DNA from: Actinomycetota bacterium
GTDB taxonomy: Bacteria > Actinomycetota > Humimicrobiia > Humimicrobiales > Humimicrobiaceae
Direction of reading: 5' to 3'
Assembly (NCBI GenBank): GCA_023487035.1
Contig: JAMDEN010000097.1
Location: 1-34,844 of the forward strand
Length of the DNA stretch: 34,844 bases
Made by a program: the position numbers and the translations under genes. This document shows positions 1 through 7,991 of the stretch, one piece after another; position 1 is the first letter of the stretch; each line of letters begins with the position of its first letter. The notes beneath the pieces were generated by a model, which had not been told where the DNA came from, did not search any database, and saw nothing but the letters and a program-made list of their open reading frames with translations.

Positions 1-232
1 TTTTTTCTAACTAATTAAATATTTTAACTTGGAGGTAGTGTTTTATCTACTAAGATCATATACTTTTATTTGTTTTTCAAAGAGCTATTTATCTTAATAG
101 TTGTAAACAGATCTTTTAGATAGTGCAATTATTTAATAATCATATGTATTAAATATATTTAAATTAGCTTTATTTTTTTAAAAATTATTTAAATTTTTCA
201 TAGTAAACGTGGTATAAAAGGAGATTTTATTA
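1..232. other. AT-rich left-edge intergenic region upstream of rhaA
   Basis: No open frame of useful length is seen on either strand. A weak promoter-like pair lies on the plus strand: TTGTAA at 101-106 and, 17 bases on, TGCAAT at 124-129. It matches the -10 consensus poorly. The only firm signal is the ribosome binding site AAAGGAG just before the rhaA ATG. The gene to the left of this window is not visible, so whether rhaA is first in its operon is unknown. Confidence 0.4.
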
Positions 233-1492
233 ATGAGTAATGATTCATACGATATTGCTAAAAGAAAGTATGCTGAATTTGGCATAAATACTGATGAAGT
301 TATTGATAAAATTAAAAATATTCCAATCTCAATACATTCATGGCAGCTTGATGATGTTATGGGATTTGAAGATAAAAATGCAGGGCGTCCAAGCGGAGGA
401 GTTATATCAATAGGTGATTATCCAGGCAGATGCCGAAACATTGATGAATACAGAATGGACCTTGAGAAGGTATTATCTCTTGTTCCGGGATCTAAAAAGA
501 AAATAGGACTTCAGTCTAATGAAGGTGATTATAAGGGTGAACTAAAAGACAGAAACGATATGTCAAAGGAACATTTTGATTCCTGGATAGAATGGGCAAA
601 AGCAAATAAGGTTGGCCTTGATATGAGTCCATCATTTTACTCGCATAAATATGTAAAAGATGGCTATACCCTTGCTTCAAAGGAGAAATTTATAAGGCAG
701 TACTGGATTGAATATGGGAAGATAAATAGAGAAGTTGCAAGCTATATTGGTGAAAAAATGCAAATTCCCTGTATAAGTAATTTATGGATTCCTGATGGAT
801 CCAAAGATATTACTCCTTCAAGAAATGAACACAGAAAAATTTTAAAGGAAGCTCTTGATGAAGTTTATGAAAAAAAATATCCGAAAGAAACATTAATAGA
901 TTGTGTGGAAAGTAAGTTATTTGGCATAGGTTTCGAATTTTATAATGTTGGTACAATTGAATTTTATATTGCTTATGCGATGACAAAAAAGATTGGTCTT
1001 ACACTTGATTCAGGGCATTTTCATCCTACTGAAGCTGTATCTGATAAAATATCATCATTACTTCCTTTTTTAGATAATATTTTTCTTCACCTGTCAAGAG
1101 GACTTCGATGGGACAGTGACCACGTAACTACTTTAACTGATGAACTGATTGCAATAATGCAGGAGATTGTAAGAGCAAATGCTTTTAATAGGGTGCATAT
1201 TGGAACTGATTATTTTGATGCTTCGATGAATAGAGTTGGGGCGCTTTCACTTGGAGCAAGAGCAGTCAGCAAAGCTTTACTTATTGCTTTGCTTGAACCT
1301 GTGAAAATGATAAAGGAAGCTGAGGATAATGGGGATTATTTCTCAAGGCTTGCTTATATAGAAGATTTAAAACTAATACCATTTGGGGACGTATGGGAGC
1401 ATTACTGTGAAGTAAGTGGCGTTCCAAATGACTTTGAATGGATAAAAGAAGTTTTAAAATATGAAAAAGAAGTTCTTGTGAAAAGAAAATAA
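233..1492 (+). CDS. rhaA: L-rhamnose isomerase
   Basis: Converts L-rhamnose to L-rhamnulose in the cytoplasm, the first step of rhamnose breakdown. The 419 residues match the length of the E. coli-type enzyme and align with it end to end from memory, with an offset of about 8 residues. Visible landmarks: the N-terminal SIHSWQLDDV (33-42), IPDGSKDIT (186-194), VESKLFGIG (225-233), LDSGHFHPTE (258-267), RWDSDH (292-297) and GTDYFDAS (324-331). The metal ligands expected from the family are present: E226, D259, H286 and D326 for the structural site; H262, D294 and D296 for the catalytic site. ATG is preceded by AAAGGAG at good spacing. No other rha gene is in the window. The FGGY kinase at 17561 is 16 kb away and not obviously a rhamnulokinase. 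A REP-like repeat follows at 1519. Confidence 0.95.
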   Translation: MSNDSYDIAKRKYAEFGINTDEVIDKIKNIPISIHSWQLDDVMGFEDKNAGRPSGGVISIGDYPGRCRNIDEYRMDLEKVLSLVPGSKKKIGLQSNEGDYKGELKDRNDMSKEHFDSWIEWAKANKVGLDMSPSFYSHKYVKDGYTLASKEKFIRQYWIEYGKINREVASYIGEKMQIPCISNLWIPDGSKDITPSRNEHRKILKEALDEVYEKKYPKETLIDCVESKLFGIGFEFYNVGTIEFYIAYAMTKKIGLTLDSGHFHPTEAVSDKISSLLPFLDNIFLHLSRGLRWDSDHVTTLTDELIAIMQEIVRANAFNRVHIGTDYFDASMNRVGALSLGARAVSKALLIALLEPVKMIKEAEDNGDYFSRLAYIEDLKLIPFGDVWEHYCEVSGVPNDFEWIKEVLKYEKEVLVKRK

Positions 1493-1518
1493 GAGATAAG
1501 ATAAGTATTAATAATATA

Positions 1519-1556
1519 TGTCAAATTATACGTCCCTGTGACAATCCCCGTGACAA
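1519..1556. repeat. REP-like dispersed repeat, single copy
   Basis: A 38-base unit between the convergent ends of rhaA and the deacetylase gene. It shares the core TCAAATTATACGTCCCT and the downstream tail (two short CCC..TGACA units) with the right half of the element at 29721-29762; the two copies are nearly identical. Here there is no partner inverted arm, so it looks like a half-element. Confidence 0.7.
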
Positions 1557-1559
1557 GAT

Positions 1560-3632
1560 TTACTGAAGACCCAGAAGCTTTACGTAGCCAGCAGGGTCAT
1601 TATAACCGTTTATAGTTACTCTTTTAATTTTTCTTAAATCTATTGACCTTACGTCTTCTATTCCACCTCCATAAACAACTCCTCCTCTGTAACCGGCTTT
1701 TGGTAAAAGGGTGGCTGCATAAGCGGAGTAGTTATCATAAGGCCATGCAAAAAGTAAGCAAGGTTTTTTAATGTGTGACTCAATAGCATTTTTTGATACA
1801 ACCAGCTCATTTATAATCTGATCTGCTGAAGCTCCTCCCATTCTTAAGTGACTGGCTGTATGAGACAGGAATTCACACCCGTATTTACTCATTTCCTGAA
1901 CTTCAGGCCATATAAGTATTGGTCTGACTGGTACACCTGATCTGTTTTTATCAAAACTGTTCGTCTGCCTGTCTTTTTCTGAGTTACCTATATAATTTGT
2001 TATAAGAAATACTGTCATTTTATAGCCATATTTTTTTAAAATCGGGAATGCGTAAGTATATATATCCTGATATCCGTCATCTGATGATAAAATTACTGGT
2101 TTTTCCGGTAAAGTCTTGCCGTAATCAAGGTAATCAAGTAAATCCTGGAAAATAATTGTCTGATATCCATAATTTTTTAAAGTTGCACAAAGTGCATCAA
2201 AACAGCCTGTTGGAAGTTCTATCGGATTTTGAATATAAGGTTCAACTTCATGAAATCCTACTATTGGAATAACAAATCTTGTAAAAGGTTTTGCTCCTGT
2301 TACTTTAATTATATAATTATTGCTTGTAAAATCTGCTCCTTCATCAGAAGTTATTGATAAATTGCAATATGAATTTGAATCTTTTGTTATTCCATCCGCA
2401 ATTTTTAAGGCACAATTAAATGTTACTTGCGCCCCTACTTCCAGCTTTTTTATCTCCCAGTTTTTTTGCCCCTCTGCTAACTTAAATAAGTTACTTAAAT
2501 TTAAATTTATCTTAATATTGTTTGCAGCTAACTGACCGGTATTTTTTACTGTAATAAGCACGTCAATAATATCCCCGGGATAAGCGCCTCCGCCATTTCT
2601 GTCAGTTAACTTAATAGTTGAATTTAAAAAAGAAGGATATAATTTTACAATTGTTTTTGGAGCTGTTTTAAAAATAGTTTGAAAACCTTCACTGCTTATC
2701 TGTAATTTTGGAATTATTTCTGCATTATTTAATGCTTCTTTGCTGATGCTGGCATATAAATATAATATTTTTTGCTGTCCAACATTAAGTTCCGGAATAA
2801 AAGCTGAAACAGTATCATTACTTATGTTATTTATATTAAAATCATTATTTTTATTACTGGAAAGATTTAAATTTTTAAGATCAGTTAATTTAATCTCAAT
2901 ATTTTTTGCATTCATATTTCCTTTATTGGTTAATCTTATTTTATATACGAGCTCTTCTTCGCGTGTTTTGTAATTAATATCACTGCTTGAACCGTCAATA
3001 ATAATATAGGATTTTGTTAAATCAGGAGCACTTTTTACTAATAAGTAACCATCACTTTTAATGATACTGTTATTAATGCAGCTTTTATTAATTATTTTAT
3101 TTTCTTTGAAATATTTTAATTTAATTACGGGATAAAAAATCTTTATACCATTGTCTGAAGAATAATTTGCCTGTAAAGTTAAATTTATTTTACCGCCATC
3201 TGCGACTTCCAAGTTTCCTATTTGGATAATAAGCTTGTTGTTAATAATGCTGTAATTTAAATTTTCAAGATTTCTTTCAGTTAATGAACAATTCTCTGGA
3301 ATGAGTATCTCTATATTTAAATCCTGGATTTCCTGCTTGCCTGTATTTTTATAATAAATTTCATAATTTATAAAATGAGCAGGTTCAATCTCGCTATTTC
3401 CCGAAAATTTTATGTAATTATATTTAGCATCATCGAAATTAGGAGTATTAAATTTATCTGTCTCATTTTTTATTAAATTCTGATATTGAACCTTTTTTCT
3501 GTAATTTAAAAATCCGTTTATTGTAAAATAAATACCAGCACAAATAATCACAGGAATTAAAATAAATAAAAAAATTCTTAAAATTTTATTTTTAAAAGTT
3601 TTCAAATTATGGTAAATAGCATTAAAAATCAT
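1560..3632 (-). CDS. Membrane-anchored polysaccharide deacetylase with CARDB/DUF11-like domains
   Basis: Predicted extracytoplasmic N- or O-deacetylase of a surface polysaccharide. Residues 1-15 are basic, and one hydrophobic segment (about 17-38) anchors the protein. Residues 80-445 look like three beta-sandwich repeats of the CARDB/DUF11 type, each with an xxxNTGxxxAxNIxI-like pattern (around 95, 235 and 363). The C-terminal NodB domain (about 450-690) has motif 1 SSDDGY (516-521, catalytic and metal Asp 518/519), motif 2 SHTASH (590-595, metal His 591/595) and a WPYD segment (630-633) in place of the usual RxPY/F. All core metal ligands are present, so it is probably active. It is 690 residues, much longer than a bare NodB domain. 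It has no strong Shine-Dalgarno; the ATG is chosen because it starts just before the anchor. It is convergent with rhaA and divergent from the radical SAM gene. The substrate is unknown. Confidence 0.85.
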   Translation of the reverse strand: MIFNAIYHNLKTFKNKILRIFLFILIPVIICAGIYFTINGFLNYRKKVQYQNLIKNETDKFNTPNFDDAKYNYIKFSGNSEIEPAHFINYEIYYKNTGKQEIQDLNIEILIPENCSLTERNLENLNYSIINNKLIIQIGNLEVADGGKINLTLQANYSSDNGIKIFYPVIKLKYFKENKIINKSCINNSIIKSDGYLLVKSAPDLTKSYIIIDGSSSDINYKTREEELVYKIRLTNKGNMNAKNIEIKLTDLKNLNLSSNKNNDFNINNISNDTVSAFIPELNVGQQKILYLYASISKEALNNAEIIPKLQISSEGFQTIFKTAPKTIVKLYPSFLNSTIKLTDRNGGGAYPGDIIDVLITVKNTGQLAANNIKINLNLSNLFKLAEGQKNWEIKKLEVGAQVTFNCALKIADGITKDSNSYCNLSITSDEGADFTSNNYIIKVTGAKPFTRFVIPIVGFHEVEPYIQNPIELPTGCFDALCATLKNYGYQTIIFQDLLDYLDYGKTLPEKPVILSSDDGYQDIYTYAFPILKKYGYKMTVFLITNYIGNSEKDRQTNSFDKNRSGVPVRPILIWPEVQEMSKYGCEFLSHTASHLRMGGASADQIINELVVSKNAIESHIKKPCLLFAWPYDNYSAYAATLLPKAGYRGGVVYGGGIEDVRSIDLRKIKRVTINGYNDPAGYVKLLGLQ

Positions 3633-3796
3633 TTTTATAATTTTTATAAAATAGTTCTTTTATATTGGTTACAAAATATTATAATTCTAAATAATTAAAG
3701 TATTAATATTAATTATTATAAGAGTTTTTAAAAGATTTTTTCATAAGATTTTTTAAATTTTTTATTAAAAATTTACAAATAAAGGTTGAATAGAAT
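3633..3796. other. Divergent intergenic region
   Basis: About 160 bases of nearly pure A/T between the divergent deacetylase and radical SAM genes. It should hold promoters for both, but no -35/-10 pair stands out from the background. An AAAGG stretch about ten bases before the ATG at 3797 serves the radical SAM gene. Confidence 0.3.
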
Positions 3797-5185
3797 ATGA
3801 AGATATTATTTGTATATCCTGATATTAATGTAAGAGGCGGAGCACTTAGCTATCATTATGGACTTGGCTCATTATCTTCCATGTTAAAAAAAAGTGGGCA
3901 CCAAACAGCTTTGCAATATTTATATGGAAATTATGATCCAAAGCCATTAATACAAAAAATAGAAGAATTTAAGCCTGATTTAATCGGAATTACTACTGTA
4001 AGTTTTCAATATAAATATATAAAAAGATTATTAAAAGATATAAGTAACTATGGCATTTTTACAATTTGCGGAGGCCCTCATATCTCTCTTGCTCCTTATG
4101 AACTTGAAAAAACTGATCATTTAAATGCTATCTGTGTTGGTGAAGGTGAATATGCACTTTTTGAGCTGGTCAATGCACTTGAAAAGAATGAAGATATAAC
4201 AAATATAAAAAATATATGGGTTAAAAAAGATGGCAAAATATACTCAAATCCAGGCAGACCATTTATTGAAAATTTAGATGAACTTCCTTTTGTTGATAGA
4301 GAGCTTTTTGATTTTCAGGAAATAATTTATTCTGACTATGATAGAGCTGAGTTTATGGCTTCAAGAGGGTGTCCTTATAGTTGTACTTATTGTTCCAATA
4401 GTGGCCTTAGAAAAGTAGCTGATGGAAAATATGTCAGATTTAGAAGTATTGAAAATGTAATTGCTGAAATAAAGGATGTTGTTACACGATATAAGGTAAA
4501 ATCCATATATCTTAATGATGACGTATTTACCATAAATAAAGAATATGTAGAAAATTTCTGCAAGCTATATAAAAAAGAAATAGGATATCCTTTTGAAATT
4601 AATACAAGAGTTGAGAATCTTACTCTTGATATGCTTGAAATTTTAAAAGATGCAGGCTGTTACAGAGTTGCAATGGGCCTGGAGCAGGGGGATGAAAAAT
4701 TCAGAAGGGAAGTTTTAAACAGGCCCATGAGCAATAAAAAAATTCTGGAAGCTTTTTCTCTTGCAAAACAGGTTGGGCTAAAAACTAAAACTTTTAATAT
4801 TGTAGGTTTCCCTTTTGAAACTGTTGAAAATCATATGGAAACTGTGAGAATGAATAGAGAAATTCAACCATCAAGTATAGTAATATATATTTTTGAGCCT
4901 TATCCTGGTACTCCTTTATATGATGTTTGTATTGAAAATAATTTTATTGAAAAGGAAAGAGAAGAAGAGGAATTTGTATCAAGAACTGATACCTTTTTAA
5001 AACTTCCGATGTTTCCTAGAAAAGAAATTTTAAAATGTTACAGAAGATTTCCCTGGAGAGTATATAGGGGCAAATCACTTAAAAGGGCTTTATTATTTAA
5101 AATTTATTATTCAAAATATGGTGAATTGTTAATAAGACTAATGTCACCTTTTAAGAAGAAAATTCAAAGATTTGCAATTAATTAA
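3797..5185 (+). CDS. B12-binding-domain radical SAM protein
   Basis: A radical S-adenosylmethionine enzyme with an N-terminal cobalamin-binding-type Rossmann domain (about 1-135: FVYPDINVRGG, DLIGITTVSF, CGGPHISLAP, CVGEGEYALFEL). The radical SAM barrel (about 180-380) carries the CxxxCxxC cluster motif GCPYSCTYC with Cys 192, 196 and 199. Further family landmarks are YLNDDVF (238-244), GLEQGDE (294-300) and FNIVGFPFET (333-342). The 462 residues are the usual size for this class, which includes methyltransferases and ring-forming enzymes of natural product, lipid and glycan pathways. The standard B12-ligand motif DxHxxG is not clear, so cobalamin may bind base-off or not at all. Neighbours are envelope genes (deacetylase, UPF0104), so a glycan or lipid substrate is a reasonable inference. 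The reaction cannot be named. The gene ends two bases before the remains of a toxin gene on the other strand. Confidence 0.85.
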   Translation: MKILFVYPDINVRGGALSYHYGLGSLSSMLKKSGHQTALQYLYGNYDPKPLIQKIEEFKPDLIGITTVSFQYKYIKRLLKDISNYGIFTICGGPHISLAPYELEKTDHLNAICVGEGEYALFELVNALEKNEDITNIKNIWVKKDGKIYSNPGRPFIENLDELPFVDRELFDFQEIIYSDYDRAEFMASRGCPYSCTYCSNSGLRKVADGKYVRFRSIENVIAEIKDVVTRYKVKSIYLNDDVFTINKEYVENFCKLYKKEIGYPFEINTRVENLTLDMLEILKDAGCYRVAMGLEQGDEKFRREVLNRPMSNKKILEAFSLAKQVGLKTKTFNIVGFPFETVENHMETVRMNREIQPSSIVIYIFEPYPGTPLYDVCIENNFIEKEREEEEFVSRTDTFLKLPMFPRKEILKCYRRFPWRVYRGKSLKRALLFKIYYSKYGELLIRLMSPFKKKIQRFAIN

Positions 5186-5186
5186 T

Positions 5187-5482
5187 TTATTTTATATAAT
5201 TTTTTAACTCCATTGCGCTGTGAAAGACACCAAGAATATCTATTCTCTGCGGGTCAGCAATTAAGTAAGCAATTCTATAATGTGTATAGTATATTACTCT
5301 CACATTTTCTTTGTCTATATCCTGGTACATCCCGCCAATTTCAGGGAAAAGTTTTAATATTTGTGCCTTCTCACGTATTTTTGCTACGACATTTTTGCCG
5401 CTATAGGATTGTCCAGTGTAATGTAATCATGAATGTTCTTTAAGCAGGATTTTGCCTCATCAGTCCAATTCAACTTTACCAT
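5187..5482 (-). pseudogene. Frameshifted RelE/ParE-family toxin
   Basis: Read on the minus strand from the ATG at 5482, the frame gives MVKLNWTDEAKSCLKNI and continues to YITLDNPIAAKM, then stops early. Adding one base in the run of five A (plus-strand T run 5392-5396) restores a full 98-residue protein that continues NVVAKIREKAQILKLFPEIG, then YRIAYLIADPQRIDILGVFH and stops at 5187. This has the ParE/RelE pattern throughout: a WT..A...L..I..YI opening, a KIREKA helix and a YRI.Y...D..I.IL.V.H ending. The length is 296 bases, one short of a multiple of three, as expected for a single-base loss. Either the toxin is dead or the homopolymer was misread. The start overlaps the stop of the upstream antitoxin remnant, the usual coupling in these operons. 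Confidence 0.75.
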
Positions 5483-5599
5483 TTTTCAATTTCTCTACCC
5501 AATTCTTCATCGGATGTAATTTTATTTAATTGAGAATCCCTGATTCCTCTTTCAAGCCTCTTAATTACATAATTGGCTCCTGGTGATTAACTCAATCAT
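5476..5599 (-). pseudogene. Remnant of the partner antitoxin
   Basis: Directly upstream of the toxin on the minus strand, an open frame gives SPGANYVIKRLERGI and ends SDEELGREIEKW, with its TAA at 5476-5478 overlapping the toxin ATG. The ending resembles short antitoxins that finish in a charged helix. The frame is closed by TAA at 5587-5589 and contains no start codon. A separate ATG at 5597-5599 begins MIELITRSQL in a frame one base off. The simplest reading is a broken antitoxin gene of about 45 residues or a 5'-truncated longer one. No clear Shine-Dalgarno precedes it. The family cannot be assigned. Confidence 0.5.
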
Positions 5600-5636
5600 A
5601 AAATTACATTAAATTAAGCTTTTATAAATCTCTTTC

Positions 5637-6653
5637 TTAAATAAGCCTTTCTTTTTCTTTTTTTGCCAGAAATGGTCTTATGGCATAAATAAGACCGCCT
5701 GCTATTCCTATAATTAATAGCATTGCAAATAATAAAAGGGAGCACATTGCAGCTTTTGCATTTTGAGCCCCAAGAGAAACCATAAGAAATACAAGTGATC
5801 CCTCTCTTACCCCAATTCCTCCAAGAGAAATTGGAAGCATTGCTATTATGGATACTACAGGAACTATAAATATAAAAGCTGTTAAATCAAGAGGAATTCC
5901 TAAAGCTTTTGATGCTAACCAGTAATTTATTATTACAGCAAATTGAAGAGTAAGGCTATAAAAAATTACCTTTACAAGAGTCCATTTATATTTTTTAAAA
6001 GTTAAAAAAGTGTTATAAACATTTCTAAGCCTGGAAAGAATTTTTTCTAAAAATTTAATTTTTTTTGCAACCTTATTTAATCCGAATATATTGGGATTTA
6101 AAATTAAAAAAAAGATAATTATACTTACTGCAAGAAAAATTACTATTGGAATTATTATTGACTTACCTCCAATAGCTGTAAATCCTAAAAACAATGCTGC
6201 AGCTGCAAATACTGCTGACGCAATAATTCCTGAAAGCCTTTCAACAACAATAACTGAAATAGAAGAGCTCATCGGGAAGTCGCTTTTTTTTACTACATCA
6301 TAAGCTCTATATACATCCCCGCCAATGCTTGTTGGAAGAAAATTATTAAAAAACTGTCCTATAAGTGTAGATGAAGTAAGTGATAATATTGAAAGATTAA
6401 CATTTTGAGTTTTAAGTAGTGTCTGCCATCTGTAAGCAGTAATCCAGATGCCATAAATGTGAGTTGAAAATGATAATAATAAAAATAAAATATTTAAATC
6501 TTTTAATGTGCCTGAAATAGTTTTGAAGTCTTTAAATTGTGAAATTACAAGATAAGTAATTAAGCCTGTACTAATTATTATTCTAAGCGCAGTATTTATA
6601 ATTTTTTTATATTTTCTATAGAAATTTCTTATTTTATTTAGAACTTTTTTCAT
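5637..6653 (-). CDS. UPF0104 / LPG-synthase-TM-like flippase-type membrane protein (paralogue 1)
   Basis: A polytopic inner-membrane protein of 338 residues with a basic N-terminus and about eight hydrophobic segments. It belongs to the UPF0104 family (the membrane half of lysylphosphatidylglycerol synthase, without the synthase domain). Members next to glycosyltransferases are thought to move or process lipid-linked sugars. Landmarks are NNFLPTSIGGDVYR (103-116) and SLGGIGVREG near 280. It is the closest paralogue of the protein at 31175-32227, which has the same 14-residue motif. Both have the order RWQ.LLKTQ, then the motif, then the GGIGVREG loop. The gene is on the opposite strand to the radical SAM gene and divergent from lacI. 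No strong Shine-Dalgarno is visible; the ATG fits the start of the basic N-terminus. The substrate is unknown. Confidence 0.85.
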   Translation of the reverse strand: MKKVLNKIRNFYRKYKKIINTALRIIISTGLITYLVISQFKDFKTISGTLKDLNILFLLLSFSTHIYGIWITAYRWQTLLKTQNVNLSILSLTSSTLIGQFFNNFLPTSIGGDVYRAYDVVKKSDFPMSSSISVIVVERLSGIIASAVFAAAALFLGFTAIGGKSIIIPIVIFLAVSIIIFFLILNPNIFGLNKVAKKIKFLEKILSRLRNVYNTFLTFKKYKWTLVKVIFYSLTLQFAVIINYWLASKALGIPLDLTAFIFIVPVVSIIAMLPISLGGIGVREGSLVFLMVSLGAQNAKAAMCSLLLFAMLLIIGIAGGLIYAIRPFLAKKEKERLI

Positions 6654-6837
6654 ATCTTATATGTTTAGCAGATTCTTATCTTTTTATTAGATTTTTTAAA
6701 AAAAATAAATTTAATATTTTTATAAATAAAAAAAAATTTATTTCCAAAAAATTTTTAACTTTTTTGAAACTATACTATAAAAACAATAAAAACTTAATAT
6801 CATTTATAAATTAACTTTAAAAAAATTTTTTAAGATA

Positions 6838-6866
6838 TTGATTCTAATTTAAATATATGATATATT
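6838..6866 (+). promoter_or_regulatory. Candidate promoter of the lacI-family gene and island
   Basis: TTGATT (6838-6843), 17 bases, then TATATT (6861-6866): a good sigma-70/sigma-A type pair on the correct strand. The start point would fall around 6873, inside the operator-like repeat. It lies about 45 bases before the TTG start. In such AT-rich DNA chance matches are common, but the spacing and the position over the operator support it. Confidence 0.5.
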
Positions 6867-6892
6867 GATTGCGTTGTCTGATAACGTAATCA
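6866..6892. promoter_or_regulatory. Probable LacI-family operator
   Basis: TGATAACGTAATCA at 6879-6892 is a 14-base palindrome (12 of 14 positions symmetric) centred on CG, the usual form of a LacI-family operator. It also forms the right arm of a wider inverted repeat: TGATTGCGTT (6866-6875), 7 bases, AACGTAATCA (6883-6892), one mismatch. It lies over the predicted transcription start and 19 bases before the start of the LacI-family gene. Self-repression is the obvious inference. No second copy was found upstream of the other island genes. Confidence 0.55.
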
Positions 6893-6911
6893 TAATAAAA
6901 GGACAAATAAT

Positions 6912-7937
6912 TTGAAAAGGGTTACCATAAAGGATATTTCTAAAATAGCAGGTGTTTCTCCAAAAACAGTTTCCAGAATAATTAATAATGAGATTTATGT
7001 AAAAGAAGAAACTAAAAAAAAAGTATTGGAAATAATAAAAAATTATAATTATGTCCCAAATATTGCTGCAAGAAGCTTGGTAATTAATAGAACTAATACC
7101 TTGGGACTGATAGTTCCTAATCTTGAAAACCCGTTTTATTCTAGACTTTCAAGAGGTGTAATACAAACTGCTGAACAAAACAATTATAGCGTCATAGTAT
7201 GTGAATCTAAATTTGATAGAGAAATTGGTGAGAAATATTTACGGATGCTTATCGAACGTGGAGTTGATGGATTGTTGATCGCTACTCTCGACTTGGATAA
7301 TATTTTTATTAATAAATTACTAAGTATTAAAAAACCTTTTGTATTATTAACATGTAGATTAGATATGCCTGGTATAAATTATGTTATAGCTGATGATTTT
7401 AAAGCAGGAAGTGAAGTTGTTGAATATTTAATCAAATTAGGCCACAAAAATATAGCATTTTTAAAAGGTCCTGATGTGTATTCTTCAAATGAAAGATTTA
7501 TGGCATATAAAGCAATAATGGAAAAACATGGATTAAAAATAAAGGATTATTTTATTACAGAGGCTGCCTTAGATAAAAAAGATGCTTATAAAATAACTCT
7601 TGGATTATTGAAAGAGCATAGAGATATAACTGCAATTATAGGAAATAATGATTATGCAGCAATTGGTATAATTAAGGCTGTTAACGAACTTAATTTAAAA
7701 ATTCCTGAAGATATTTCTGTTATTGGTTATGATGATATTGATATTGCGGAATTACTTGCGGTACCACTTACAACTATTCATTACCCTAAATATACATGCG
7801 GGGTTGCTGCAACTCAAAGACTAATTTCAATATTAAAAAAAGATAATATTGATAAAGTTAAAAGTAAAAAAATTATATTAGAAACTTCATTTATTGAAAG
7901 AAATTCTTGTGGTCCACCAAAAAAAATATCTAATTAA
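6912..7937 (+). CDS. LacI-family transcriptional regulator
   Basis: A cytoplasmic DNA-binding repressor of 341 residues. The N-terminal helix-turn-helix reads IKDISKIAGVSPKTVSRIIN (residues 5-24), and the hinge helix has the NIAARSLV sequence. The periplasmic-binding-protein-like sugar sensor fills about 60-335, opening with NTLGLIVPNLENPFYSRL. The gene starts with TTG; AAAAGGA (6897-6903) is eight bases upstream and there is no better ATG. It is the first gene of a plus-strand run that continues to 20210, and an operator-like palindrome overlaps its predicted promoter. It therefore probably represses the sugar island and itself until a sugar ligand binds. The ligand cannot be read from the sequence, and the family is too broad to name a gene symbol. 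Confidence 0.92.
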   Translation: MKRVTIKDISKIAGVSPKTVSRIINNEIYVKEETKKKVLEIIKNYNYVPNIAARSLVINRTNTLGLIVPNLENPFYSRLSRGVIQTAEQNNYSVIVCESKFDREIGEKYLRMLIERGVDGLLIATLDLDNIFINKLLSIKKPFVLLTCRLDMPGINYVIADDFKAGSEVVEYLIKLGHKNIAFLKGPDVYSSNERFMAYKAIMEKHGLKIKDYFITEAALDKKDAYKITLGLLKEHRDITAIIGNNDYAAIGIIKAVNELNLKIPEDISVIGYDDIDIAELLAVPLTTIHYPKYTCGVAATQRLISILKKDNIDKVKSKKIILETSFIERNSCGPPKKISN

Positions 7938-7991
7938 ATCTGATTAAACTCATTAATTTAAAAAAAATAATTATTTTTACAGGTGATTAAA

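Noticed and set aside
190-232. LacI-like operator before rhaA around the AAACGTGG segment
   Set aside because: Symmetry around the CG is poor and does not match the site at 6879-6892.
5213-5443. Plus-strand open frame of 76 codons after the radical SAM gene
   Set aside because: The opposite strand carries a frameshifted ParE-type toxin over the same bases; the plus-strand frame has no family pattern or binding site.
6703-6743. Inverted repeat AAATAAATTT/AAATTTATTT
   Set aside because: Low-complexity A/T tract between divergent genes; expected by chance.
7983-7991. GTG 7983 as start of the AGE-family enzyme
   Set aside because: It lies inside the Shine-Dalgarno sequence AGGTGAT of the TTG at 7992 and has no site of its own.
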